From CAZFHZ01 sp964519015 (GTDB lineage Bacteria; Blakebacterota; Blakebacteria; Blakebacterales; CAYUVJ01), in NCBI GenBank assembly GCA_964519015.1, contig CAZFHZ010000033.1, positions 1 through 31,505 on the forward strand: 31,505 nucleotides of DNA, given 5' to 3'. The notes under the pieces were generated by a model, which was not told where the DNA came from, did not search any database, and saw only the letters and a list, made by a program, of their open reading frames with translations. This document shows, piece by piece, positions 14,892-22,343 of the stretch. Position 1 is the first letter of the stretch, and each line of letters opens with the position of its first letter. The position numbers were made by a program, and so were the translations under genes.

Positions 14892-15509
14892 ATGCTGCAA
14901 CTCCACGTGGAATCCCTCTTCAAGCGGTACGGTCCCCGGCGCGTCCTGGAGGACCTCAGTTTCACCGCCCGGGCCGGAAGCGTGCTGGTGGTGGCCGGGC
15001 CGAACGGCGCCGGCAAGAGCACCCTGCTGCGTTGCCTGGCCGGACTGGAGCGGCCGGGGCGAGGGCGGGTGTCCTTCCGCGACGGGGAGCGCGAGTGGGG
15101 TCGGGTCGAGCGACGGCTCGGGCTCGGCTTCCTGTCCCCCGAGCTGGCCCTCTACGAGGAACTGACCGGGCGGGAAAATCTCGACTTCTTCGCCCTCATG
15201 AAGGGGCTGGCGCCCGGCGGGGCCGGGATCGGGCAACTGCTGGACCAGGTGGGACTGAGCATGAGGGGAGGGGACCGGGTGGGGGACTACTCCTCCGGCA
15301 TGCGGCAGCGTCTGAAGTGGGCGTTCGCCCTGCTGGGGGACCCGGCCGCGCTGCTGCTGGACGAACCGGGACTGACCCTGGATGCCGAGGGATTCACCAT
15401 CGCCGCCGGGCTGGTGGCGCAGGCCCGCTCCCGCGGGCGCCTGGTCGTGCTGGCCACCAACGACACCCGGGAACTGGAGCTGGGGGATGAACGCCTCACC
15501 CTCGGCTGA
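14892..15509 (+). CDS. ccmA: Heme exporter ATP-binding protein CcmA
   Basis: A 205-residue ABC ATPase, the size of CcmA. Walker A is GPNGAGKST (36-44), the signature segment is DYSSGMRQRLKWA, and Walker B is ALLLDEPGLTLD. CcmA with CcmB powers release of heme-loaded CcmE from CcmC in System I cytochrome c biogenesis; assignment rests on size and on the immediately following ccmB, ccmC, ccmD and ccmE. The ATG at 14892 has no good SD, so translation may depend on the RsbU-type gene ending 15 bases earlier. The 3' end overlaps ccmB. Confidence 0.9.
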   Translation: MLQLHVESLFKRYGPRRVLEDLSFTARAGSVLVVAGPNGAGKSTLLRCLAGLERPGRGRVSFRDGEREWGRVERRLGLGFLSPELALYEELTGRENLDFFALMKGLAPGGAGIGQLLDQVGLSMRGGDRVGDYSSGMRQRLKWAFALLGDPAALLLDEPGLTLDAEGFTIAAGLVAQARSRGRLVVLATNDTRELELGDERLTLG

Positions 15510-16194
15510 AGGCCGCCGGCGCCCGCCGGGCGTGGCGGTCCAGGTGGGGGCCATGCTCCGCAAGGACCTGGTCGCCGAGATCCGCTCGGCGGCCTCGGCC
15601 ACCGCCGTCGGGATGTTCGCGCTGGTCACCCTGGCGGTCGTTTCGTATGGTATCGGGCCCTCCCCCCTGGAGGCCGAGGTCCGCGCGAGCCTGCTCTGGG
15701 TCGTCCTCTTCTTCGCCTCCAGCGTCGGGCTGGCCCGCACCTTCGTGAAGGAGGAGGAGACCAAGACGGTGCTGGCCCTGCGCCTGTGCGCGAGCCCGCC
15801 GGTGGTCTTCGGCGGCAAGCTGGCCTTCAACTGCCTGCTCATGCTGGCGCTGACGGCCGTGCTCACCCCCCTCTACCTGGTGCTGCTGGGAGTGAAGGTC
15901 GGCACCCCCGGTCTCTTCGTGGCCATGTTGCTGCTGGGGACGGTGGGACTGGCCGGCGGCTCCACCATCGTGGCGGCGATCATCGCCAAGGCCCGGGTGA
16001 AGGGACCGCTCTTCGGCGCCCTCGCCTTCCCCATCCTGCTCCCCCTCCTGCTGCTGGAGGTGCGGGGGACGGCGACCGCCCTGGAGGGGGGGAGCTGGGC
16101 CGAGGGTCTGAGCTGGGTCTGGGGTACCCTGGGATTCGCGGGGGCCATGATCACCCTGTCCCTGCTGCTCTTCGACGTCGTATGGGAGAGCTGA
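15487..16194 (+). CDS. ccmB: Heme exporter permease CcmB
   Basis: About 235 residues with six hydrophobic helices. The pattern LRKDLVAEIRSAASATAVGMF, then LLWVVLFFASSVGLARTFVKEEE, matches the start of CcmB, where a basic amphipathic stretch precedes helix 1. It forms the membrane part of the CcmAB complex. The start is uncertain: ATG 15487 overlaps ccmA by 23 bases, GTG 15532 and ATG 15553 (213 residues, beginning MLRKDL) are alternatives, and 15553 aligns best with the family N-terminus. A gap of 32 bases separates it from ccmC. Confidence 0.88.
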   Translation: MNASPSAEGRRRPPGVAVQVGAMLRKDLVAEIRSAASATAVGMFALVTLAVVSYGIGPSPLEAEVRASLLWVVLFFASSVGLARTFVKEEETKTVLALRLCASPPVVFGGKLAFNCLLMLALTAVLTPLYLVLLGVKVGTPGLFVAMLLLGTVGLAGGSTIVAAIIAKARVKGPLFGALAFPILLPLLLLEVRGTATALEGGSWAEGLSWVWGTLGFAGAMITLSLLLFDVVWES

Positions 16195-16226
16195 AGCGGG
16201 GGACGAGAACGAACGAGAGGTGCGCT

Positions 16227-16877
16227 ATGCGCTGGTGGCAGGCGGCCATCGGTCTCTGGTGGGCCGGGGTCATCGCGGCGGCCTTCCTCTGGCTCCCCCC
16301 CGCCATGGGGTTGGGGGAGCTGAGCCGGATCGCCTGGTTCCACATCCCCACCGCCTGGGGGGCGGTGCTGGCCTTCCTGACGGCCATGGTGGGTTCGATT
16401 CAATTCCTGCGCCGGCGCGACCTGGTCTGGGACGACCGGGCCGCCGCGGCCGCCGAGATCGGCCTGCTCTTCACCCTCCTGGCCACCATCTCCGGATCGA
16501 TGTGGGCCCGGCAGGCCTGGGGGGTCTACTGGAACTGGGACCCGCGGGAGTCAAGCATCATCGTGCTCATGCTCATCTACGGCGCCTACTTCGCATTGCG
16601 GGCGGCGGTGGACGACGAGGAGCGCCGGGCGCTGCTGGCGGGGGTCTACAACATCATCGCCTTCGTGACCGTCCCCTACCTGATCTTCGTGGTCCCGCGC
16701 ATCATGCGCACCCTCCACCCCGACCCGATCATCAACACCGCGGGACAGGGGGGGATGGACACAGGAATGCGGATCGTGCTCATCGCCGCCGTGATCGGCA
16801 TGACCGCCCTCTTCTTCTGGATCTACGCGATCGCCGGTCGTCTGCGCCGGTACCGCCGGGAGCACTACCATGGATAA
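16227..16877 (+). CDS. ccmC: Heme-handling protein CcmC
   Basis: A 216-residue six-helix protein. The tryptophan-rich WWD motif is WGVYWNWDPRESSIIVLMLIY. The two periplasmic His ligands are visible in WFHIPTAW and in MRTLHPDP. CcmC binds heme between these histidines and the WWD segment and loads it on CcmE. The ATG at 16227 has CGAGAGG 6-7 bases upstream. Its stop codon overlaps the start of ccmD (ATGGATAA). Length and topology are typical; the call rests also on gene order. Confidence 0.95.
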   Translation: MRWWQAAIGLWWAGVIAAAFLWLPPAMGLGELSRIAWFHIPTAWGAVLAFLTAMVGSIQFLRRRDLVWDDRAAAAAEIGLLFTLLATISGSMWARQAWGVYWNWDPRESSIIVLMLIYGAYFALRAAVDDEERRALLAGVYNIIAFVTVPYLIFVVPRIMRTLHPDPIINTAGQGGMDTGMRIVLIAAVIGMTALFFWIYAIAGRLRRYRREHYHG

Positions 16878-17010
16878 ACTGATCTACGCGACCATCGTCA
16901 TCCTGGTCATCTGGGGGGGCATCTTCCTCTTCCTGCTCGGTCTCGACCGGCGGCTGCGGCGCCTGGAGCGCTGGATGGCCTCCGGCGGGGAAGAGGGCAC
17001 CCGCCCGTGA
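16870..17010 (+). CDS. ccmD: CcmD-like small membrane protein
   Basis: A 46-residue protein, starting MDKLIYATIVILVIWGGIFL, with one transmembrane helix followed by a basic cytoplasmic tail (LDRRLRRLERWM). CcmD is a small single-span protein that stabilises the CcmC-CcmE-CcmAB complex. Sequence conservation in CcmD is minimal, so the assignment comes from size, topology, basic tail and place between ccmC (8-base overlap) and ccmE. It is short enough to be missed by automated calling. Confidence 0.8.
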   Translation: MDKLIYATIVILVIWGGIFLFLLGLDRRLRRLERWMASGGEEGTRP

Positions 17011-17134
17011 GGAACGGGCCGGGGGGAACGTCTCTCCGTCCCGCCCGTCGTACTATCATGGAGCCGGTGCGGTCCCTTCCGGGGGAGGGCGCCGGCGGTC
17101 GGTCGGAATCGCGTCGAGCCCAACGGGAGTGCGC

Positions 17135-17575
17135 ATGAGCCGGACGAGGATCATCATCGGGGGCGTGCTGATCGCCCTCTTCGTCTACCTGGGGCTGGGA
17201 GCCTTCAAGGATACCCTCACCCCCTACGTGAGTTTCTCCGAGGCCCGGGCGGCGGTGGGCAGTAACGTGCAGGTCACCGGAGGACTCACGGCGGAGCGAC
17301 GCTGGTGGTACAGCGACGACGCCGAGCGACGCTTCTGCTTCCTGATGATGGAGGAGGGCACGGGGGACACCCTCGAGGTCTCCTTCCACGGTGTGAAACC
17401 GGCCACCTTCGAGGAAGCGGTCTCGGTGGTCGCCGTCGGCCGCTTCGACGGCCGTCTCTTCCAGGCCAGCCAGGTACTCACCAAGTGTCCCAGCAAGTAC
17501 GAGGGGAAGAACCCCAGCCAGCACGACGCCGCCATGGGCCGCTCACCCGGACGGGGGAATCCCCCGCGGCCGTGA
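17135..17575 (+). CDS. ccmE: Cytochrome c maturation heme chaperone CcmE, cysteine (CxxxY) type
   Basis: A 146-residue protein with an N-terminal membrane anchor (IIIGGVLIALFVYLGLGAF) and the OB-fold of CcmE (YVSFSEARAAVGSNVQVTGGL; LEVSFHGVKPATFEE). The heme-attachment motif near the C-terminus is TKCPSKYEGKNPSQ. Cys118 and Tyr122 occupy the places of the His and Tyr of the classical HxxxY motif. Cysteine-type CcmE is known from archaea and some Desulfovibrio-like bacteria. The ATG at 17135 is chosen because GGGAG lies six bases upstream; a GTG at 17129 is possible. ccmF, ccmG and ccmH do not follow, so the rest of the pathway must be elsewhere. Confidence 0.9.
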   Translation: MSRTRIIIGGVLIALFVYLGLGAFKDTLTPYVSFSEARAAVGSNVQVTGGLTAERRWWYSDDAERRFCFLMMEEGTGDTLEVSFHGVKPATFEEAVSVVAVGRFDGRLFQASQVLTKCPSKYEGKNPSQHDAAMGRSPGRGNPPRP

Positions 17576-17579
17576 GGGT

Positions 17580-17599
17580 CCGGCCGGATACCGGGCCGG
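17580..17599 (+). terminator. Hairpin after ccmE
   Basis: CCGGCC (17580-17585) and GGCCGG (17594-17599) can pair, with an inner CCGG-ATA-CCGG as an alternative. It starts 5 bases after the ccmE stop codon and precedes a separate promoter-like sequence. No T tract. Confidence 0.3.
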
Positions 17600-17641
17600 C
17601 CCGACCGCCCCGGCGCGCCCGGTGAAGCCACCGGGTTGACG

Positions 17642-17670
17642 TTGACACTGCCTGAGCGCCCGACGAAAAT
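17642..17670 (+). promoter_or_regulatory. Candidate sigma70-type promoter for the STAS gene
   Basis: TTGACA (17642-17647), a 17-base spacer, then GAAAAT (17665-17670) followed by ATC. A second TTGACG directly abuts the -35 upstream (17636-17641). The gene's strong SD (AGGGGAGGAG, 17703-17711) is about 35 bases further on. This is the closest match to a canonical -35 in the window. Confidence 0.5.
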
Positions 17671-17712
17671 ATCCCACGACAAGATGCCCGGGGTCGACCT
17701 AAGGGGAGGAGT

Positions 17713-18069
17713 ATGCCGGTGAAGATCGTCGAGAACATGCAGGGGAGCGTGGCGGTCCTGACCATCAAGGGGAAGCTGATGGGCGGTCCGGAGATGAAGG
17801 AGCTGCACGACCACGTCAAGAGTCTCATCCACGACGGTGTCAAGCAGGTGGTGATCGACCTCGGCCGGGTCAAGTGGCTCAACTCATCGGGACTGGGGGC
17901 GCTGATGGGAGCGCTGACCACCCTGCGCGGAGCGGGGGGGGATCTGAAGCTGGCCAACACCTCGGACAAGATCCAGAGCCTGCTGATGATCACCAAGCTC
18001 ATGTCGATCTTCGACACCCACGAGACCGTGGAGAAGGCGATCGCGGCCTTCAGCGAACCGGGTGAATGA
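17713..18069 (+). CDS. STAS-domain anti-anti-sigma factor
   Basis: A 118-residue single STAS domain. The motif VVIDLGRVKWLNSSGLGALMGAL (shown in part: LNSSGLGALM) holds the phosphorylatable serine of the SpoIIAA/RsbV family at Ser58 or Ser59. In partner switching, the unphosphorylated STAS protein binds an anti-sigma kinase and frees the sigma factor, and a PP2C phosphatase such as the one at 12906 reactivates it. No kinase or sigma gene is in this window. A strong SD and its own promoter-like sequence suggest separate expression from the ccm genes. It ends 19 bases before the preferred start of the next gene. Confidence 0.9.
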   Translation: MPVKIVENMQGSVAVLTIKGKLMGGPEMKELHDHVKSLIHDGVKQVVIDLGRVKWLNSSGLGALMGALTTLRGAGGDLKLANTSDKIQSLLMITKLMSIFDTHETVEKAIAAFSEPGE

Positions 18070-18088
18070 GGAAGGGATAACGCGGCAT

Positions 18089-18994
18089 ATGGCGCGACCG
18101 AACTTCGAGGGGGTCATCCCGGCGGTGGTGACCCCCTTCTCGTTACGGGGAGCGGTGGATGTCCCCGGGCTGCAGCGTCACCTGGGCTGGCTCGCCGGCC
18201 GGGGGCTCTCGAACTGGCTGATCTCGGGTTCGACCGGAGAATCACCCCTGTTGAACGAGGGGGAACACCGCCGCCTGGTCGGCCGGGCGTCCGAGGTGCG
18301 CCGCCGGGGCGCGCTGCTGCTGGCGGGCTCGGGGGCCGAAAGCACCCGAGGGACGATCCGGCTCTGCCGCGCCTCGGCCGAGGCGGGGGCGGACGCGGTG
18401 CTGGTGGTCAATCCCTCCTACTACAAGGGGATGCTCGACGAAGGGGCCTTGGCAGCGTTCTACACCGAGGTGGCCGAGTCGAGCCCGCTCCCGGTGATGC
18501 TCTATTCGGTGCCGAAGTTCACCGGTCTGCCCCTCTCCCCGGCCCTGGTGGAACGGCTGGCCCCCCATCCCAACATCATCGGGCTGAAGGACTCCTCGGG
18601 GGACCTCACCGCCCTCCAGGCCTTCCTGGAGCGCACCCCCCCCGACTTCCAGGTGCTCACCGGAGCCCCCTCGATCACCGGCGCCGCTGTTCTGGCCGGT
18701 GCCAGCGGGGCCATCCTGGCCATGGCCAACGTCGTCCCCGATCTCTGCCGACAGCTCTACTCGGCCGCCCGCGCCGGCGAGGTGGAAAGGGTGCGAGGGC
18801 TGCAGACCGAACTCAACTTCCTCACCCGCGCCATCCAGAACGCCCACGGCATCCCCGGGCTGAAGGCGGCGGCCACCCTCCTGGGGGGACATGGCGGTTA
18901 CCCCCGGGCCCCGCTGCGGCCGCTTCCCGAGGCCGCCCGGGAACGGATCGCGGCCGCCCTCCGGGAGGCCGGCTACCGACCCCGTTCCCGCTGA
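18089..18994 (+). CDS. DapA-superfamily aldolase, 4-hydroxy-2-oxoglutarate aldolase (HOGA1)-like
   Basis: A 301-residue Schiff-base aldolase of the DHDPS/NAL superfamily. The lysine is in NIIGLKDSSGDL (K167), the tyrosine in NPSYYKG (Y112), and the carboxylate-binding loop is GSTGESPLL. The arginine that DHDPS uses (YNVPxRTG) is replaced: YSVPKFTGLPL. That and the C-terminal HGIPGLKAAATLLGGHGGYPRAPL closely recall mitochondrial HOGA1, so a 4-hydroxy-2-oxoglutarate or similar 2-keto acid aldolase is more likely than lysine biosynthesis. ATG 18089 with AGGAAGGG about 13 bases upstream is preferred; GTG 18062, overlapping the STAS stop, would add nine residues. It directly precedes the sugar importer and may act on the imported substrate. 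Confidence 0.85.
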   Translation: MARPNFEGVIPAVVTPFSLRGAVDVPGLQRHLGWLAGRGLSNWLISGSTGESPLLNEGEHRRLVGRASEVRRRGALLLAGSGAESTRGTIRLCRASAEAGADAVLVVNPSYYKGMLDEGALAAFYTEVAESSPLPVMLYSVPKFTGLPLSPALVERLAPHPNIIGLKDSSGDLTALQAFLERTPPDFQVLTGAPSITGAAVLAGASGAILAMANVVPDLCRQLYSAARAGEVERVRGLQTELNFLTRAIQNAHGIPGLKAAATLLGGHGGYPRAPLRPLPEAARERIAAALREAGYRPRSR

Positions 18995-19004
18995 TCCCGC
19001 CGCC

Positions 19005-20339
19005 ATGGGTCCTCCTTCCCCTCGCCCGACCGCCTCGACGCTGCCGGTCGCCGGAGCGCTCCTGCTCCTGACGGCCTGCGGCGGGGCCGACCGGACCGGG
19101 GAGCGGACCGTCCTGCGTCTGACCACCTGGGCGGGGCAGGAGGAGATGGCGATCATGGAGGAATCGATCGCCTGCTTCGAAGCGCTCCACCCCGAGGTGG
19201 ATGTCCGCCACGAGACCATCCCGGTCAACTACAAGGAGAAGGTGATGATCTCGCTGGCCGGGGGCGCCCCCCCCGACGTGATCCTCATCGACTCCGAGGA
19301 CCTGCCCGCCTTCACCGACCGGGGACTGCTCCTCAACCTGGCCCCCTACGCCCGCCGGGTGGGGCTCGACCTCGACCTCTTCTATCCGCAGGTGCTGGCC
19401 ATCTCACGCCGGGGGGAGGCGCTCTACGCCTGGCCGAAGGACTTCACCCCCATGGTCATCTACTACAACGCCGACCTGCTGGAGCGGGCGGGGGTGCGCC
19501 CGGCCGGGGTGGACTGGACCTGGGAGGAGTTCCTCGAGGCCGCGCGGGCGTGCACCGAGGATGCCGACGGCGACGGGGAGCCGGAAACCTACGGGGCGTA
19601 CGTGGGCCGGCAGTACTACTACTGGCAACCGTGGATCTGGTCGGCCGGCGGGCACACCTTCAGCCCGACCGGGGACCGGACCAGCGGCGGGCTCGACGCC
19701 TCCGAGGCGCGCTCGGCCGTCGCCTTCCTGGCCGACCTGCGCCGGCGCTGGCGGGTGAGCCCCCGCCCGGAGGTGCTGCGGGGATCGACCGGGATGGTCT
19801 CGAACCTCTTCTACGTGGGACGGCTGGCCATGATGGAGAGCGGCCACTGGATCCTGCCCAAGCTGGGGCGCTACGTGCACGAGGGACGGGTGCGCATCGG
19901 GGTGGCCAACATCCCCCACCGGGCCGGGGTGGAGCCCGTCACCGTGCTCTACGAATCGGGCTGGGCGGTGCCGGTGGGCGGTCGTCACCGGCAGTGGGCG
20001 GTCCGCCTGGCCGCCTACCTGGCCGACGAGGAAGCCCAGCGGCTGAGGGGGCGGCTGGGGCTGGCCGTGCCCGCCATGCCCCACATCGCCGAGGAGATCG
20101 TGCGGCAGGATGTGTGGGGGGTGGGGGACGCCTTCCTGCGCATCATCCCCACCGGCCGGCCCAGCCGGGGGATCGAAGTGGACGACTACCGGGTGGCCGA
20201 CCGGCTCCTGGCCGAAGTCTTCGACCGCATCTACGCCCGGGGTGAGAGTGTCGAGGCGGCTACCACCGAGGTGGCCCGCGAGGTCGACGCGGTGCTCCGG
20301 CCGGCCGGGGAGCGCCCGCCGGGAGGCCGCCGGCCGTGA
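19005..20339 (+). CDS. ABC transporter sugar-binding lipoprotein
   Basis: A 444-residue family 1 (MalE/UgpB-like) extracellular solute-binding protein. The signal peptide ends in a canonical lipobox, LTAC (Cys25) followed by GG. Characteristic segments are VLRLTTWAGQEEMAIMEESIACF, SLAGGAPPDVILIDSED, AWPKDFTPMVIYYNADLLERAG and FLADEEAQRL-like C-terminal helices. It captures a sugar or sugar derivative for the permeases that follow. ATG 19005 is chosen because it gives the signal peptide at the N-terminus. The stop overlaps the next start (GTGA). Confidence 0.92.
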   Translation: MGPPSPRPTASTLPVAGALLLLTACGGADRTGERTVLRLTTWAGQEEMAIMEESIACFEALHPEVDVRHETIPVNYKEKVMISLAGGAPPDVILIDSEDLPAFTDRGLLLNLAPYARRVGLDLDLFYPQVLAISRRGEALYAWPKDFTPMVIYYNADLLERAGVRPAGVDWTWEEFLEAARACTEDADGDGEPETYGAYVGRQYYYWQPWIWSAGGHTFSPTGDRTSGGLDASEARSAVAFLADLRRRWRVSPRPEVLRGSTGMVSNLFYVGRLAMMESGHWILPKLGRYVHEGRVRIGVANIPHRAGVEPVTVLYESGWAVPVGGRHRQWAVRLAAYLADEEAQRLRGRLGLAVPAMPHIAEEIVRQDVWGVGDAFLRIIPTGRPSRGIEVDDYRVADRLLAEVFDRIYARGESVEAATTEVAREVDAVLRPAGERPPGGRRP

Positions 20340-22342
20340 ACGGGCTGCGGCAACGGCTGCGCCGGCTGGGACCGGCCGGCCGGGGCGGGCTGGCGACCCT
20401 CCTGGTCGGCCTCGGCCTGCTGCCCGGGGTCGTAGCGGTGAGACCGCTGATCGGGCGGTGCGCCCTGGACGCCGCCCGACGGGTGGCCGAGGAGCGGGCC
20501 GGCGGGGTGGTGGCGGCGGTGGAGCGGGCCCGGGTGGGAGCGGCCGCCCAAGTGCGCAGCCTGCGGAGCGGGCGGGACCAGGCGCCGGCACAGGTGCGGC
20601 AGCGGCTAGTCGCCGCGGGCTGGGAGGTGATCCTCCCCCGCTACCCGGCGGTACCCTCCCCCGAGCTACTCCCGGAGGGCGTCACCACCGCCCTGCTGGA
20701 GACGGCCGGCCGGGAGGGCACGGCGGTCGACCTCGACCTGAGCGGACCGACCCCCCGCCTGGTGGCGGCCGTGCGCAGCGCGGCCTCCCCGCCGCTGCTG
20801 CTGGCCGTCCGATCGGCGGCGGCGGAAATAGGGCGGGCCCTCACCTCCGATGGGGCGGTCGGCGGGGCGCTTTACGTGGACGGGCGGCGGCGGCTCGTCT
20901 CGGCCGACCCGTTCGGGAACCTGGCCCCCTCAGAACTCGAGGCCGACCTGGCCGCCGACGTGCTGGGGGAGGACCGCCCCCGGCCGCTCCTGCTCGGCCC
21001 CGGGGGGGAGATCCTGGCCGCCCTGGTCCCGCTCAAGGATTTCGAAGGGTGGGACACGCTCGCCCTGGTGCTGGTCACAGCGCCCCGGGCGCCGGTCGTG
21101 GATCTGGCCCGTCAGGCGGGCGGGCCGGCCCTGATCCCCGGACTGCTCCTGCTCGCCCTGCTGGTCGCGGTTCTGGTGGGTGGGGAGGTCTGGGCGCGGG
21201 CGGCCGGCCGCCGGAACCGCCGGCTCGCCCTGGCCCCGGCGGGCGCCGCGCTCCTGCTGGCCGGCGGCGTACTGCTCTTCCGGGGTGCGCTCCAGGCCGG
21301 GGTGTGCGCGGTGCTGGAGAGCGGTCCCGACCCGCTGCGGGAGCTGCTGGCCCGGGGCGGGCTGGTCGAGCGCTACACCTTCGGAGCGGAGGTGGGCGCC
21401 CTGGGCGCCCTCCTGCTGGCCCTGGCCGCCCTGGCCGGAGTGCGCACCCTGGCCCGTTACCTCGACCGCCCCCGCGTGCTGGGCACCCTGCTCACCGCCT
21501 GGGGTTTCCTGGCCCCGGCGGTGGCCGGCCTGCTCCTCTTCTTCGTCGGTCCGATGCTCTTCGCGGCCTACATCAGCCTGCACGACTGGAGCATCGTGGA
21601 GCCGGTCAAACCGTTCGTGGGGCTGGCCAATTACACTCGGCTGCTGGCCAACGCCGACTTCTGGCACGCCCTGGGCACGAGCGCCCTCTACACCCTGCAC
21701 GTGCCGGTCTCGATGGCCCTGGCGCTGGCGCTGGCCCTGCTGCTCAACCGCCCCCTGCGGGGGGTGGGGATCTTCCGGACCCTCTTCTTTCTACCCAGCA
21801 TCACCTCGTTCGTGGCCATCGCCATGGTCTGGCAGTGGATCTACAACCCCGATTTCGGACTGGCCAACTGGGTGCTGCGGCTCTTCGGGCTGCCTACCTC
21901 GGGCTGGCTGACCGATCCGGCCACCGCCCTGCCCGCCCTCATGCTCATGGCCGTCTGGATCGGGGTGGGCTACCAGATGGTGATCTACCTGGCCGGGCTG
22001 CAGGGGATCCCCCAGTCGATCCACGAGGCGGCCCTGATGGACGGGGCGGGACCGGTGCGACGCTTCTTCCGCATCACCCTGCCGCTGCTCAAGCCGACCA
22101 CCTTCTTCGTGCTGGTCACCAGCATCATCGGCTCCTTCCAGGTCTTCACCCAGGTCTACATCATGACCGAGGGGGGACCGGTGCGGGCGACCGACGTAGT
22201 GGTCTACCACATCTATTCGGCGGCCTGGGACGAGTTCCGGATGGGGGCGGCCAGCGCCATGTCGTGGGTGCTCTTCGCTATTCTGCTGGCCTTCACCTTC
22301 CTCCAGTTCCGCCTCTCGGGGCGTGAGGCGGGGGTGTACTGA
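20336..22342 (+). CDS. MalF-type sugar ABC permease fused to an N-terminal extracytoplasmic module
   Basis: A 668-residue protein, more than twice the usual permease length. A first membrane helix (about 18-37) is followed by some 220 residues that would lie outside the membrane (coil-like AARRVAEERAGGVVAAVERARVGAAAQV, then a mixed domain with GALYVDGRRRLVSADPFGN). Next come hydrophobic segments at about 263-282, 297-316 and 350-372. From about residue 383 a complete MalF/UgpA-like permease follows (AWGFLAPAVAGLLLFFVGPM, FLPSITSFVAIAMVWQWIYNPDFG) with the EAA loop IHEAALMDGAGPVRRFFRITLPLLKPT (from about 562). The N-terminal part looks like a dCACHE-type sensor in layout, but this is inference. 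GTG start overlaps the binding-protein stop by four bases. Confidence 0.88.
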   Translation: MNGLRQRLRRLGPAGRGGLATLLVGLGLLPGVVAVRPLIGRCALDAARRVAEERAGGVVAAVERARVGAAAQVRSLRSGRDQAPAQVRQRLVAAGWEVILPRYPAVPSPELLPEGVTTALLETAGREGTAVDLDLSGPTPRLVAAVRSAASPPLLLAVRSAAAEIGRALTSDGAVGGALYVDGRRRLVSADPFGNLAPSELEADLAADVLGEDRPRPLLLGPGGEILAALVPLKDFEGWDTLALVLVTAPRAPVVDLARQAGGPALIPGLLLLALLVAVLVGGEVWARAAGRRNRRLALAPAGAALLLAGGVLLFRGALQAGVCAVLESGPDPLRELLARGGLVERYTFGAEVGALGALLLALAALAGVRTLARYLDRPRVLGTLLTAWGFLAPAVAGLLLFFVGPMLFAAYISLHDWSIVEPVKPFVGLANYTRLLANADFWHALGTSALYTLHVPVSMALALALALLLNRPLRGVGIFRTLFFLPSITSFVAIAMVWQWIYNPDFGLANWVLRLFGLPTSGWLTDPATALPALMLMAVWIGVGYQMVIYLAGLQGIPQSIHEAALMDGAGPVRRFFRITLPLLKPTTFFVLVTSIIGSFQVFTQVYIMTEGGPVRATDVVVYHIYSAAWDEFRMGAASAMSWVLFAILLAFTFLQFRLSGREAGVY

Positions 22343-22343
22343 G

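Noticed and set aside
13638..15866. Very long antisense frame across the phosphatase and ccmA/ccmB
   Set aside because: It spans several well-identified genes, and its His/Gln/Pro/Gly-rich sequence has no family resemblance.
18089..18994. Annotation as dapA (dihydrodipicolinate synthase)
   Set aside because: The DHDPS-specific arginine is missing and the similarity favours the HOGA1-type branch.
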